A DNA stretch of 64,000 nt from Tubulanus polymorphus. Taxonomy: Eukaryota > Nemertea > Palaeonemertea > Tubulaniformes > Tubulanidae. The stretch lies in assembly GCF_964204645.1 (NCBI RefSeq), contig NC_134025.1, forward strand, positions 7,445,001 through 7,509,000, written 5' to 3'. The notes beneath the pieces are model-generated. The model worked only from the letters and a program-made list of their open reading frames with translations. It searched no databases and was not told the DNA's origin. Shown here piece after piece: positions 1 to 13,000 of the stretch. Within the stretch, counting starts at the first letter, position 1. Each line of letters starts with the position of its first letter. A program made the translations under genes and the position numbers.

Positions 1-585
1 AACGATAAGAAGCATTCTAAAACTGACGCGGTACTCAACTGTCCTGCTTGTATGACCACAGTATGTCTGGATTGTCAAAGGTATTTCAAAATAATCTATT
101 TACAGTGGAACCTTGTGATGACAAACTCAGATAAAACAATAATAGAATTCCATCCAACTGGAATTAACTGACGATTGGTTAAAATGAAAAAATTTTTTGT
201 CCAGTTTATTGTAACGAGGTTCTGTATACCATACAAAATACAAATACCCAAAATTAGTTGGTAAAAATTTCAGAATATTTTCTTCCTTGCATGTATAATC
301 CATATATTCAAGATTTTAAAATTAATCTTTTTCAGGCACGAGCTCTACAACAATCAGTACAGAGCTATGTTTGTACTGAACTGCGATGTGGATTATACTC
401 AACAACTGAAATATCCCGTCAAATCAAAGAAAAAGAAAACCAAACGATCGGATAATACGGACTCGGAAAATAGCGATATGGATTTATATCATCCTGTAAA
501 ATGTACTGAATGTCAGACGGAGGTGGCAGTCATGGATAAAGACGAAGTTTTTCATTTTTTCAATGTTTTAACCAGTTATTCATAG
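1..585 (+). CDS. EAPP: EAPP (E2F-associated phosphoprotein), C-terminal part
   Basis: Two coding exons are visible, 1-80 and 336-585; the 5' part lies outside the window. The first exon ends inside an arginine codon at a GT donor, and the second begins after TTTTTCAG with matching phase. The protein carries a CPAC...CLDC pair of cysteine knuckles, then a conserved HELYNNQYRAMFV stretch, a lysine-rich linker, and the C-terminal DLYHPVKCTECQTEVAVMD and KDEVFHFFNV blocks typical of the EAPP family. In vertebrates EAPP is a nuclear protein that binds activating E2F factors and modulates proliferation; that role is known of the family and not shown here. A polyadenylation signal AATAAA lies at 635-640. 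The gene is tail-to-tail with the S28 peptidase gene. Its intron holds a small TA-flanked MITE. Confidence 0.93.
103..224. mobile_element. MITE with pogo/Tigger-like ends in the EAPP intron
   Basis: A 122-bp segment is bounded by TA on both sides. Its left end starts CAGTGGAACCTTGTGATGAC and its right end, read inward, starts CAGAACCTCGTTACAATAAA, so the ends form imperfect inverted repeats. There is no coding capacity. Related ends occur at 27462-27619, 40441 and 50474-50594. The TA target and the CAG...AACC start resemble pogo/Tigger-type Tc1-mariner MITEs; this assignment is inferred from end sequence alone. Confidence 0.55.
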
Positions 586-894
586 TGAACTTGTGATGTG
601 AATTTTATAAACTGGTAGGCCTATGTGCTCTTATAATAAAGGTACGTAATGAAATGTTGCAGTATCTCCTTGTGCGTGAGAAATTGGAATAATAGAGTTA
701 AATACAAAATCAGAAACAGATAAGTTGTGAAAAATATTCCCTTTATTGAAGACTACGTTCTATAAAAAAGATTTACATTTACGCAAGTCACCGTGGTCAA
801 TAATTAATGCAATGAGTACAAATAGTTATCTAGTGTAATGATAATCTACCAGTGGTGGTGGATGACTTTGTTCGGTTTACAACAGAGATCGTTT

Positions 895-3377
895 TTAGTC
901 CTGTGAAAGTTTAGCTTGCTTTAGCCAGTGACCGATTCGTGAAGATATTTCCTAAAACGAGCAATATATTTTAGTATTAGTCTTTTTCTGGAAATTAACT
1001 TAAAAAATTTTTCATTACATATTGACACTATTGTTTGCGTCAAACTTAGGAAAATTCCATTTACTTATCGAACACATATTTTGTATACTCACAATCCTGG
1101 CAATTTTAAGTGGCTCTGGATCTGTTGGCATACTCGATCGCATATTGGCGCAATGTGCAGTACCATTTATGTAAATAGAAATTTCACTGGCACTCGCATC
1201 TTTGAGTACACTTAGTGCATGCCATGGATCTATCGAACCTAGATTGTACAAATTTTGAAAAATGTACGATCTTCCAATATATTTAGCAAACATTCAACTA
1301 CCTGCATTCTATCAACTTACCATTGACAAACACGATTCTGCTGCCTTTTGGTCGATCAGCTCCATAGTAATCATTAGAGAATTGAATACGCTTATCAACG
1401 AGGTATCCGGGAATTTTGAATACCATCGTGCAGATGTCAATATTCGGTTGTAAGGTCATATATTTAGAGAAAATGCAGTCGGTATTCTGATCACAGGTCT
1501 GATCTAGAATTCAAATAGAAGAAATTCTTAATACGGAACAATTATTTTGAAAGAGGTATCCTGCCTGATATTTTCTATGCCGTTACTTACAATATCCAAA
1601 CTGCGTACAAGTTTGATAAAGCCACTGGCGCAGTCCCACTCCTTCAGCAATAGCATGTGTGTTCATTACTTGTTTCAGAAAGTGTGCCCATGAATTGTCC
1701 GTACAGTTGGAACCTTGCTCTTTCAAAAGTTCCTAGAATTGAGAGCAAAAAGCTTGCTTTTCAACTGGAAAAAAAATTAGATTGAAACATCTTCATTATA
1801 AAATTTGTATGCTATCTTCTCTGTTACCTGATTGAGAACTTTCAGATTTTCATAACCGTCTGAAGATTTTTCCATTCGTTGACAAATTCGCTCGACATTC
1901 AGTCCCGGAACTTCATTGTTGTATTGAACAACACCCATGAAATTACCAGCTAGATTACTCACTAACTGATTGATATCATACATATTCGACAATGGTTGAC
2001 AGGATCTGAAATCCTTTTCTAGAATTGAATACTGTTTACTGCTGATTAACTTGTCAATTTTCTTGAAAGCAGCTTTTACCATTTCAACGCACTACAATGA
2101 AAATTCAAAAAGCATTTCAAAATGATACCCAGAATTCTACCAAGATTTCAGTGAAATTTGCTTTTACCTTTTTTGAACCCTTCACGACTGGATCTCCTAA
2201 ACTTGCGGCTACTACATTATTATATCCTTGAAAGTTTGTTTGGGCTCGAACTGGAGCTGATGAAGCAATCGAACCGAATACAAGATGTGGGTACTGTAAA
2301 AGAAATGAAAGAGTTAGAACAAAATTATGGGGTCATCAAAGATGATACATTATTAGATAGCATAAACGCTGGTGAAAAATCAATACCTTTAATCTAAACC
2401 AAGCTGAAAGGGCTCCAGGATAAGATCCACCAAAACAAATCCAAGTGTTCTTAGATGTCAGTTGGTATTTTTCAACAGTGTGGTGATGAAAACTGGCTAA
2501 ATCTGCCAAACTGTAATTGACAGATCACACATAACACTATGTGATACATTTTATTGTCTTTTCAGAATCACTTTTTCATTGAACTTACGCTTGTTGACTG
2601 GACAAATATTGAATATACTCCAACTCTAAACCGTCATCATTAACACTTTTACCGTAAAAACGATGCTCCACTGCTAATAACAGTGCTCCATACTTTTCTG
2701 CCAATTCCACAATATGCCCTTAATGAAGTGAAAATTAATATTTAAAAAAATCTAACAGCCAGAAAATGGATATCTAAAATTTTTGAAAACTAAGATATCT
2801 ACCATTTTGAATAGCGAGACTGCTCAGAGCTCCTTCTCCGCCGATGTATAAGAAAACAGGTCCATCTGGTTTTCTCCAGAATTCATCATTGGCCCAATGC
2901 CTCTGTTGATATGTCAACTGCAAAAATATTCAGTGTGTTTCTGTTTGAGGTAACAGTACCTTTCATATTTGCATACAGTACATCGCTAATATATACTGTG
3001 GCAGGCTTTGCGAAGTGTTACTTACTGTCACTCTTGGATCGAAATGGTCGAGAGGTTGAGTCAAATACTCCGGTTCGATCTCAACACTTCCCGTAAACGA
3101 TGGCATCGTGAACCGATTTCGTTCTTTCAATTTCAAAATATCAGATTCGCGTTTATAGTTTTCGACTCGTTCTCGTATTTTAAGAAAGTTACCACCTGAA
3201 ATTCATTATAAAATCAAAATGAACATATTTCGTGTGTTGAAAATTCTTATTCCCAAATGAAATCACAAAAAAGTATATCCGGCTTTGTCTCTTACCCATC
3301 AATCCTAAAGTAGGTGCGATCAAACAAATACCTATCATCAAAACACATATACACTCAAATTTCATAATCACAGCCAT
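895..3377 (-). CDS. PRSS16: S28 family serine carboxypeptidase, PRSS16-like
   Basis: Eleven coding exons on the minus strand: 3296-3377, 3026-3195, 2803-2917, 2589-2718, 2387-2510, 2168-2293, 1828-2091, 1591-1732, 1321-1503, 1093-1238, 895-951. They join in phase to a 512-residue protein. Residues 1-24 form a hydrophobic signal peptide. The S28 hallmarks are all present: [26 protein letters not shown], the nucleophile in GGSYPG (Ser195), SIDPW (Asp449) and NGTAHCANM (His474). Several N-glycosylation sequons and cysteines fit a secreted or lysosomal protein. The family (prolylcarboxypeptidase, DPP7, PRSS16) cleaves after proline or trims peptides in acidic compartments. The GGEGALSSL and YQQRHWAND motifs resemble PRSS16 more than PRCP, but substrate specificity cannot be read from sequence. 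It is divergent from SGPP, with a TATA-like box about 80 bp upstream of the ATG. Confidence 0.95.
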
Positions 3378-3704
3378 ATTGGTTAATGGCTTTTCGAAGA
3401 GTTATCAAAAGTCTAAACGAACTATTTGATCTAATGATAAAAAGTAAAGGATCAAATATTTATATAGCAGTAGCAGACAGCTGATCAACAACCGGGTGAC
3501 AAATCATGTGATCAGCCCTTGGTTGTACTAATTATCGAGCGAAACATAGTAAATTCGGTAGCAATGCTCCACATTAGTTCAAGGACACAGCTGTCAAATC
3601 TGGTATATTTATACATGCACAGATGTACTTTTATCAGTTAGTCATAGACTATCGGCACTCTCACACGATGGTGCAGTGCTGAAACCAGTTGAGTAGTAGT
3701 GAAC
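3378..3704. promoter_or_regulatory. Shared divergent promoter of the S28 peptidase and SGPP
   Basis: This 327-bp gap separates two divergent start codons. On the minus strand, TATATAAATA (3457-3466) lies about 80 bp upstream of the peptidase ATG and is a plausible TATA box. The + side has no TATA box close to the SGPP ATG. An E-box-like AATCATGTGATC sits at 3502-3513. Functional assignment is inferred from position. Confidence 0.5.
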
Positions 3705-5765
3705 ATGGCATTGTTACGCCGAACCTACGAGCTTTTGAAAGCACCTGAACCAGTGCTACATTTTCAGCACCTGTGCGGGGTCAGGTTTGAGAGCGGTTTG
3801 GGAAATGCTCGAGTTGGTAAGAGCCAGCACAATCATCATCATCACGAAAGAAATTCTGATGTAGGAGGACTAACTACCGGCTGTGCCAATGAGGCCAGTG
3901 ATGTTGACAAGGGATGTAATGGCCACTCTCAAAATGTACATGAATTGAGATCCAGAACATTGGCAACTTTACCAACTGCTGCAGAAATTGAAGTTGACAA
4001 AGAAAAGCGCAAAAAAGATAATTCTTCCTCATCATTGGAAAACGATGATGAATATAATTTTGTTATAGAAGACTCATTCATTTACCACTTGCTTTACTAT
4101 CTATTTTCGTTCGGAGCAAACCTTGGAAATGAAGTGTTTTATTGTACGTTTTTTCCGTTCTGGTTTTGGAATGTCGATAGCTACGTATTTCGACGCGTTA
4201 TAACTCTCTGGTTCGTGACGCTTTATTCGGGTCAAGTTTTAAAAGATATAATTCGGTGGCCGCGACCGCCGAGTCCGCCAGTGATACGAATGGAAAAACG
4301 ATACGAGAAGGAATACGGAATGCCTTCCACTCACGCGATGGTCGGGTTCATCATTCCTTTTGCTCTGCTTTATCTAACAATGCATAGATATGAGGTAGGT
4401 CTATGCGCTCTTAACCAGCAAATATTGATTCATTGATTTAGAGCTAAATTATCCATTGATTCATAAGATGAACTCGAGCGTTATTTATTGAACTATTTGT
4501 CTTCTTTTCATTTTGTAGTACGACTTCTCAATAGGTCTCACAATATGCGTATGCTGGACTTCACTGGTCAGTTTAAGTCGTTTGTACTTGGGAATGCATT
4601 CAATATTGGTAAGTTATCAGAGACCCGAGTAAATATGTCTAAGCATTCAGATGAGTATTGATATTATCTCCTGCATTGTGATGATCGACTATTCATACAA
4701 GGCTGAGGTCAAAGTGCAACTGCAGGAACTTCATTTAGTTTGACCAAAAATTTTCTGTTAAACCAGGACGTGTTAAGACAAAAACTGGATTTGTACCAGA
4801 TGGAGTTATAGGGGATTGCTATAGGCCTATTTTGACCCTAATCACTGATATAGTTGACTTGACTCAGAAATTGACTAAAGATAAATGAAATTATGTTTAT
4901 ATCCTTCACTGGTATAAACTAAATGCTTTTTTTAGTGATAAGCTTTTGAACTTCATTATATAATTCATTGACAGGTTGGGTCAAGTTCCATTTGATACAT
5001 TACATTATTTACCTCGTATGTCAATATTATCGTTGAACTTTAAAGTTTCAAAGGGACAATCTTGTGCAATTTGTTATGAATATAAGATATAAATTATATC
5101 CCGTGCTTTAATCTTCAAATCAAAGGGTCAAGCTTATTTACCTGCTTTGCTTAGTATTATTTTGAACTTTCTGTACAATATTGTATTTTTAGGATATAAT
5201 ATGTGGTCTAATGTGTTCGATGGCTATCCTTCCACTAGGGGCGCCGTATCTGGATATAATCGACGAGTTTCTGTTGTCAAGTCGTTACGCGCCGGTCGTT
5301 ATTATTTTCGGCCCGATTGCCGTGTTGTGTTGTCTCAGCCCGCTGTTTGAACGAGGTAACTGTACACTCGGCGACACGGTACAGACTATATCCGTTTACG
5401 CGGGCGTAATGCTCGGTTCGTGGTTTACTCACCACTTCAGCGCTAACGCCGGGCCTGTCGATCCTCCGCCCTACGCGGTCACGCTACCGGACGCGACGTG
5501 GTTCGGATCGATGTTGTTACGTACTTGTCTCGGTGTTCTGTTTCTGATCGCGACGCGGGCCGTGATGAAGCCTCTGATGTTTTATACGATGTGCACGATT
5601 CTACGTTTTGACCGCGACGATCCGAAAACCAAACAGCACATTCTCGTCGAACTTCCGTATAAGTTTGTCGCGTACACGATTGTAACATTTAATGTGGCTT
5701 TTCTTGCGCCGTGTATGTTTCAATACCTGGGAATTGAACGAATCAGTTTTTACTATGAATTCTAG
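3705..5765 (+). CDS. SGPP1: Sphingosine-1-phosphate phosphatase
   Basis: Three coding exons, 3705-4394, 4519-4608 and 5193-5765, give a 450-residue protein. The ATG at 3705 is the first in frame. The N-terminal 110 residues are hydrophilic, with a histidine run and an acidic/serine stretch. A multi-pass membrane domain follows. The three lipid phosphate phosphatase motifs are intact: KDIIRWPRP (180-188), PSTH (207-210, with the catalytic-assist histidine) and SRLYLGMH (Ser250-Arg251, His257). The linking HSILDIICG spans the second intron. Family knowledge: the enzyme dephosphorylates sphingosine-1-phosphate on the ER membrane, feeding sphingosine back to ceramide and lowering S1P signalling. 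Vertebrates have SGPP1 and SGPP2; this could be a pre-duplication orthologue, so the number 1 is a convenience. Confidence 0.94.
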
Positions 5766-8650
5766 CTGTTATTAGCAATTCTCAAGATTTGTACGATTTT
5801 TTAAGCCTAATCAGTACATTGCTTCATTGAATTGTACATGTTATGTCTTTAAGTTTATGATGTATGTTCATGATTTAATAATGCATATGTAGTTTTAGTA
5901 ATTCGTAATACCTAGCTTGATGATTGTTTGTTGGTAAATTCCTTTTCCAATTCATATCTACTCATATCATTTTACACCATGCATTAATTGTACAGAAATA
6001 CTTTTGAAAAGTTATACCCTGCCATGAAGCCAAACTGAGCATATCATCAATGGACAATTTCATTTTCATCACCCCATTGTATTAATATAAAGATGTGATC
6101 AAAAGTAAACCTATTGATCAGTATTGAAAACATGCTTTGAGGGCTGAAGTCAGGGAGATGTTACTAGGTTGGTTGGTATTTGTCTAATCGTAGCCTCAAT
6201 CATAATGGTGAGCTGAATGCCCTCAAATGTAGTATCAAATTCGCTATGAATCATTGCTTGTTGTTTGGCTACGTCTCAGTAATAAGTGTGTATTACGTAA
6301 ACTGAAGAGATTCATTGAGACTATATGAAATATACAACTGTATTTGAATTTCAGTTGCCTGGATATTTTAATACAAGCATATTAATGTTCTTTTCTGATC
6401 TCAAAGCATACGTACATATCGAATTTATTTCCAATCCATTTTAATATTTTTTTTAAATGTTAATTTACTGCATTCCTCTGTGGTAAGTTTTTTGGTTAAT
6501 GGCCTTTTCCATCGTGCAATGATACCTCATTTTATAGCCGATGTATGTAATGGACATTCCATATGAAAGCTCTCTTTTGCATTCTATTCATCTAGGCTGT
6601 TTTTGGCTGTTGTGAAAACGAATACCGGTGACTGACAAAAATTGTACATATTCCAATGAAATTATGCAATAAAGCACAGGACAGGACAATCATTCATAAT
6701 CATCATGTAGAAAAAAATATAAATTTTAATGTTAGATTTCCTTGGTTGCACTGATGAACATTTTTGTCCGGTTTGCTAATGTACTGATAAAAAGAGGTTG
6801 TAAATTAAGGATTCATGATAAAGTTAGAATCTACTGTGTGTATCTTATGAAATTTTTTATAAATCTTGTAAATTTGTAGGTTTAGTAATTCATAGATGAA
6901 GTGCCTCTTCGGAAAATTCTCCATTGTTAATTCTAAATTTTAGATATTGTAGAATTACAAATTGTATGTGTAATATATTGTATGCAGGCGTGCTGTCTTT
7001 TTTAGGAATGATTATTCTTTTAAGTGTCTTCCAGGTGTGGATATGTAGCATACATGTATGAATTGTGAATGGAGAATGAATGATTTCAAATACTATTCTG
7101 TATGTAGTTGTGATATCTTGCATTTTTATCAATCATGGATTATGCAATGTGCTTCCATATTTTTACTATGTAATTTTCTCAGGTGTTTATGTGAGCGAAA
7201 ATATTTTTAAGATCGTATGTTTTTTGCAGCAGTAGAAGTTGTGAATGAATGAATGAGCATGAATTTGAAAATTTCATTTTGATAGTGAATTTCTACATAT
7301 AATTCAGTAATATTACGTATACATATCATTTTCAATGACAACAAAATGAATTGCATACAAATTTGATAGGGTTTTCACAGCTTCAAATAGTATATACATG
7401 GGATGTATGTAATCCTTGTTTCAACAGTAACTACAATGCATGTTGAACCATAAGATTGAAATTAGTCACCCAATGAATTTATCACATATGTTCATGATAT
7501 GATTACTATTTCGTTTCATTCATCAATAAAATTTAGATTGCATAATGTGAAGCTAACTAATGGACTTCCAGACTATGCACTTAGTATGGCAATGTGTGAC
7601 CTGTATTCTAAATCCAAAGTCAAGTAGTGGAACTTTGAACATCATACGTTTATTAACTTTGGATCCATTGTGGAATCTTTCAAATCATCTAGATTACTTG
7701 TCCAAGATATGGAATATCAACTTCTGTAAAATGTAGAATCCTCTGCTTGGTCTCAAAGTTTCCTGCGATGATTGTTGTTTTTCTTTTGATCTAGTCTATT
7801 GTGTACGTTTAATATAATTGTTATACTTGTATATTTATGCAATACAGTAGATATTGAGATATTTAATAACAATAGATTTTGCAGTGTTTTATCATAGGAT
7901 CTTCAAGTATTTATGAACAACTTCTTAATCTCTTTTCAATATTATGTACTTTGATTAACGGATGACGGATAAAGTCAAAACCGCATAATTCATTTACTAC
8001 CAAAGAAATTGATCCAGTTTTGGTGAAATCTGAATTTTAAAACATCAAATTTTGTATAAATGTATGTATAAGTGGACTATAAATGACATCTGCATTAGAT
8101 CAAAATCCGGATAAAACTAATCCTGATTAAGAAAGTTTGACTGCAATAACTTTAATGCTCAATGTACATGCAGTAAAAAACCAATAAAAGAAATAAATGG
8201 AAGGTATAAATAGAATGGGCTGTTCTCTTAATGTTCTTCCATTGTCACTCTCTGCATTTGCACCAAGGAACCATAGATGAAACCAAGGTGAAACTAAGGA
8301 AATATCGAAAACTTGTTCTAATCTAGCATGCTAAAATTGATAAGTTAACAAGATTTAGAAAATTATTTAAATTTTGTTTTATTTTTACTATACATTTTAG
8401 TTATAATTATATCATTCATATAAAAGCATACTTTTCATTTCAATACAGATATAATCTCCAAGCACATTCAATGCATTTGTCACAGTTTACACCACAAGTT
8501 TAGTTCAAAATTGGAGCCGCAACAAGATACAAAAATATCTGACTTCTGCATTGACTAGAAGAATTAATATACCATTATAGCATATTTTAATGATAGTTTT
8601 CACTACCAATATTTAACAGATGTATAATCAATTAATACAAATACAAGCAT
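5766..8650. other. Long non-coding 3' flank between SGPP and COMMD1
   Basis: This 2.9-kb AT-rich stretch lies between two convergent genes and shows no conserved reading frame. Candidate + strand polyadenylation signals include GCAATAAAGC near 6668, ATCAATAAAAT near 7525 and CCAATAAAAG near 8183. The SGPP transcript could therefore have a 3' UTR anywhere from about 0.9 to 2.4 kb. No RNA gene or repeat family was recognised. Confidence 0.6.
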
Positions 8651-9464
8651 TTATTCATGTGTCTGGTAGGAATTAAGTTTTCCTTCTATCTCTTGTAAAC
8701 TAGACAAAACTGAAGAAAGCTTAGATTCATCCATCTCAAATGTTAGAACATCGTCATCCTGAAATGTAAAAAACATGAAAATGAATATCAAACCTACTGG
8801 GTACACTCAAATCCTAAAATCCAAAATGGGATGACCGTAGTCGATAGATGTTTACTTTTTTGCGATTATTTGAAAACTGTAATTCCATGATAGCAGTTGG
8901 TGTGTTGATTTGATCAGAACTACGAGTCTGCGATTTAATGTCTATTCTCCAACAAATATTCTTCAGTCTATTACTCCAAATGGATTGAGAAACCATTTTT
9001 TCGTGCACTTTGTTTTTGTGCGTCTTCCAAAACTTGATGTATGCTTTCGACTGTTCAGCTGTAATTGCGCCTTCTTTCCTGCGAGTTTGCGATGTAAGAA
9101 AGGCGTCCAATTGATTAAAATCCATATCTGCCGATGCAATACTCTGTCAAATGAAGTAAAAACATATCGCTCAATTGTAAAATTGTCATTAACGCTCAAT
9201 AAATTCATTGATTAAAACCAAGAGATCTTTTTACTATAAAAACCTAATAATCGTTGATATGAATAAAGAATCATTAAAAGGAGGAGGCGGAGGTACCTTT
9301 ATCAAGCTGACATTTCTGTCAAATATTTGCTTGAATTGTTCCTCTGTTAAATCAGGATAGATTTGATTGTTTAAAAACGACTCGGTGATCTCATCTCCTT
9401 CATCATAATATATACGCCTTACTAGGCCGTTCAGTAGACCTTGGAATCTCTTTTCTTCGTCCAT
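8651..9464 (-). CDS. COMMD1: COMMD1 (COMM domain-containing protein 1)
   Basis: Three exons on the minus strand, 9297-9464, 8856-9143 and 8651-8758, encode 187 residues, close to the vertebrate length of about 190. The upstream in-frame ATG at 9521 would add 19 residues with no family similarity. The internal MDEEKRFQGLLNGL start aligns with the family N-terminus and is preferred. The middle exon holds SIASADMDFNQLDAFLTSQT and a KFWKTHKNKVHEKM helix. The C-terminal COMM domain contains WRIDIKSQTRSSDQINTPTA, the most conserved part of the family. Known role: a subunit of the Commander complex, involved in endosomal recycling, NF-kB turnover and copper homeostasis. The gene is head-to-head with INTS7 over about 575 bp. 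Confidence 0.95.
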
Positions 9465-10039
9465 TATAATATCAGTGCGCAAACAAGGGTAAGAAATGTC
9501 AACACCCAATAAAATCCTCATTGACCTTGAATTTACTTATATAATTCATGTTGAATCAGCTTGGTAGCAGCACTATAGGTCACCTAACGGGATTTTTGCG
9601 AACTAATATTACACTAACGGGCTAGATAGACCATTACAACTATAATCGAAATTCAAATTCAGTAATTTTACTTTCATTTATGGTTACAGTGCATTCATCA
9701 TCGGTTACATCAGCAAGCGCCACTGCGCCAAGCTAGATGTTGTGTATTTTATTTCTCCACTGCTCACGATCTGTAGTAATTTGTTTTAGGATTTCAATAT
9801 CTGATGTTCTATTGCTGAGGTTGCAGTGCATTGTATCGTTCAATTGTTATTTTCGGTTACCGCGGAATTATATTAATTCACAGAAATCCCGCTAGGGGAC
9901 CGTATGGTGCTGCCACCATGAATTGGAAACCTCCGAGAAACCAATTCAATTCAATAACATTAGGGTCTTATCAGTCAAGGCCGCAGAGCGATTTTTTTGG
10001 TTTTGGTCCAGACTCAATATTACGGTTTAATAGTGCATA
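9465..10039. promoter_or_regulatory. Shared COMMD1/INTS7 promoter region
   Basis: This 575-bp interval lies between divergent start codons. There is no TATA box near either ATG. It must contain both 5' UTRs. The short frames on the + strand here show no similarity and are probably 5' UTR. No specific factor site is claimed. Confidence 0.5.
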
Positions 10040-13000
10040 ATGGCTGGATTTGTGCATCGTTTATCAAATCAAGATATCGGAATCGGAGAACCGGAGAAAG
10101 ATGCCAATGCTCTATTACTCGAATTAGATAAAGGTTCAACACATACATCCAAAAATACATACCCTCCCACTGTCACTGACGACACTCTAAATTTGCTACA
10201 AAGTCAAAGTAAAAAAAATGTCATGAATGAATAAGAATCAATCACTCTATCTACTACTAACCATCAGTATCTAAGGGCTAGGCCTATCTGTCCCTATCAT
10301 CATAACGCACCAGCTTCTTGGCAGCTAAAGCTAGTTCCCCGATTTTTATCCTAGAAGACCATTTGCTTTTCAGGATTACGATCTGCGAAAAGCGGTGAGC
10401 AATGCGAAGCTATTGTTAAATTTCCGCGGCTGTTCGAGAAATACCCATTCCCGATTCTGATCAACTCTGCATTCTTGAAATTAGCTGATGTATTTCGAAC
10501 CGGGTACGAAACCACCGAACCTGTCGATAGAATTTTTATATTATTTTAGTCTATAAAGCCACCGCATATTTTTCATTTTCAGGAGTAATTTCTTGCGGTT
10601 ATGCATTTTGAAAGTGACGCAGCAATGCCAACGTCACCTAGATAAGATCATAAATGTAGATGAATTTATTCGAAGAATATTTTCCGTCATACATAGTAAT
10701 GATGCCGTAGCCCGGTCTTTAACACTCAGGTTTGTTGTTATAAGCTATAAATATAGGTAATTTTGTTCCCAATTTATTCACGATGATAACATGCACTTTT
10801 AACAGAACGCTGGGAAGTATGGCTGCAATTATTCCTGAAAGAAAGAATGTCCATCACAGCATAGTTAGCAGTCTAGACTCTCATGATGCCGTAGAATTGG
10901 AAGCAGCCATCAAAGCTGCTGCACAATTTGCTGCTCAGTCTCAGTAAGTTAGTCAATTCGAGGGTCTTTTCTCTGATCTAAAAAACCCAACAATTATGAT
11001 AGAAATTTGACTCCCCTGAGGTTTGACACCCTTTTCAAGGTTATAATCAAAACTTAGGGTTCGTCTGTCTAATTAATGTTTATTTCTATCTCAACAATTT
11101 TTCAGATCATTTTCGACGAGTATCAGTCAGAAACTTGCTGATATGATTAAAGGATTGGAAACACCGGTCGAGATGAAACTCAAACTAATACCCATATTTC
11201 AATATATGTACCACAATTCAAAAATATCAGCGCATGTAAATTAAAGTTTTTATTTTCTATTCTGAAATATTGCATCACCAAGTCTGCTAGCCTACTATGA
11301 TGTGTTTTAACACTTTCTATCAGGTAAGGGAGCTGTGCACTGAAATGTTACCAAGCTACCCATCTTCTAGTTTTGTGTTGGTCACTCTGCATACCCTGTC
11401 ATTACTAGCTGCCAGATCTCTTGTGGATATTCCTAATCAGGTAAAAGATCTCAGAAACTTAGTCCTCTACAGTAGTACACTGTATCTCACACACAGTTAA
11501 CCTATTAGAAATGCTTAACCCTTTCATTTACATTTGCTTCTTTAGATCCAGTTATTGTTAAAGTATCTAGAATCAGATCCACGAATTGCTGTTAAACTTC
11601 ACGCTCTACAAGATTTAAGTATGCTTGCCAAAAAAGGACCTCATCTCTGGACGCATACTGACATTCAAGTAACTCTTACTTCATATCTTTATCTTCTAAA
11701 GAAACTGCTTTCATCTTTGTGATTACCGGTAATCCGTTTATATTTTCAGAGATTGTGTAAATTCACAACTGAAGCCTGTTTTGATGATTTGAGCATTGGG
11801 GCTCTTCGGGTGTTGACAGCTTTGTCTAAAACGCTTGCTGTCAGTAAATTTGAAGCAGTCGAAGGTTGTATATTGATGAATACATTGATGATTTTTTTGT
11901 TTCGTATTTGTGAGTAAGGTTTTAATTTTTTGTACTCCAGGATCTCCGGTGTTAGACATATTTGCGCGGTGCAATTATCATGAAAATAACACGATAGCAT
12001 CCAAATCGGCGGAACTGCTTACAGATATGGCCATTCACAGTGTCAGAGGTTTGTCTTGAAGTTTTCACTATGATTACTAAAAAGTGATTTTTGTTGAAGT
12101 AGGCTGATACTGGTTGTATTATAAGCTTATACTGGTAAGTTTTAAATATTTTTTCAGCTGATTTAAAAGGAAGTGCTATTCTATGTCAAGAAGCAACTAG
12201 TTCTCTTGATACTTTAATCATGGTTTGCATTGCCACGGATTTAGATTCTTCATTTCAGTCTCTCAAGGTAAGAATATAGAATATTTATAGAATTGCAGAC
12301 AATTTTATTTTGATCTTTATACTTTCACACTGAGTATCGGTATTTGATCATTCTTGCAGGTGTGTTTGAAGTCGGTGGTCAACCTTTGTAATTCATGTCC
12401 AGATCGAAGTAGCAGTTTTGTATCAACTATTGCCTCAGAACTCAGTACTGATAACAATAGATGTAAGAAATTTAGAATAGATTTCTTATTCTATTTGATT
12501 AATGGTGCCAGTAGAAATTTTGATCACGATCTTATATAATTTCAGTGAAGAAGTCCCTACTTTTGGCTGAATCTCTGGCTGCTATCGGCAGTGAACAACG
12601 AGGGTCCATACATAAATCATTATCAGAAGTCGTTCATTGTTTACGCAATTTAGATGCCTCAAATGGAGACGATGCTAGCAAAATGGGGGTAAGTGCTGAA
12701 CCAGTCAAATGAAATATTGAATTATTTTTCATCATGCCAAGACACCTACTCGCGTTTGATTTTCAGGTGTTACTCATAACAATCATATTTCATGCATATA
12801 TCGGGAATTCACTGTCACAAGAATTGTGTTCGCTGATTGAAAAATTTGCATCTTCGACAAATGAATGGGTCACGTATAAGATTGTACGGTCTGCAATGAG
12901 ATACGGCCATCATTTGATTGCTTCAAAATTATCTGAATCTATCATGACTAAGGTATATTTTCAATCATTTGTATGAACACATATATTGATTTGACTGAAT

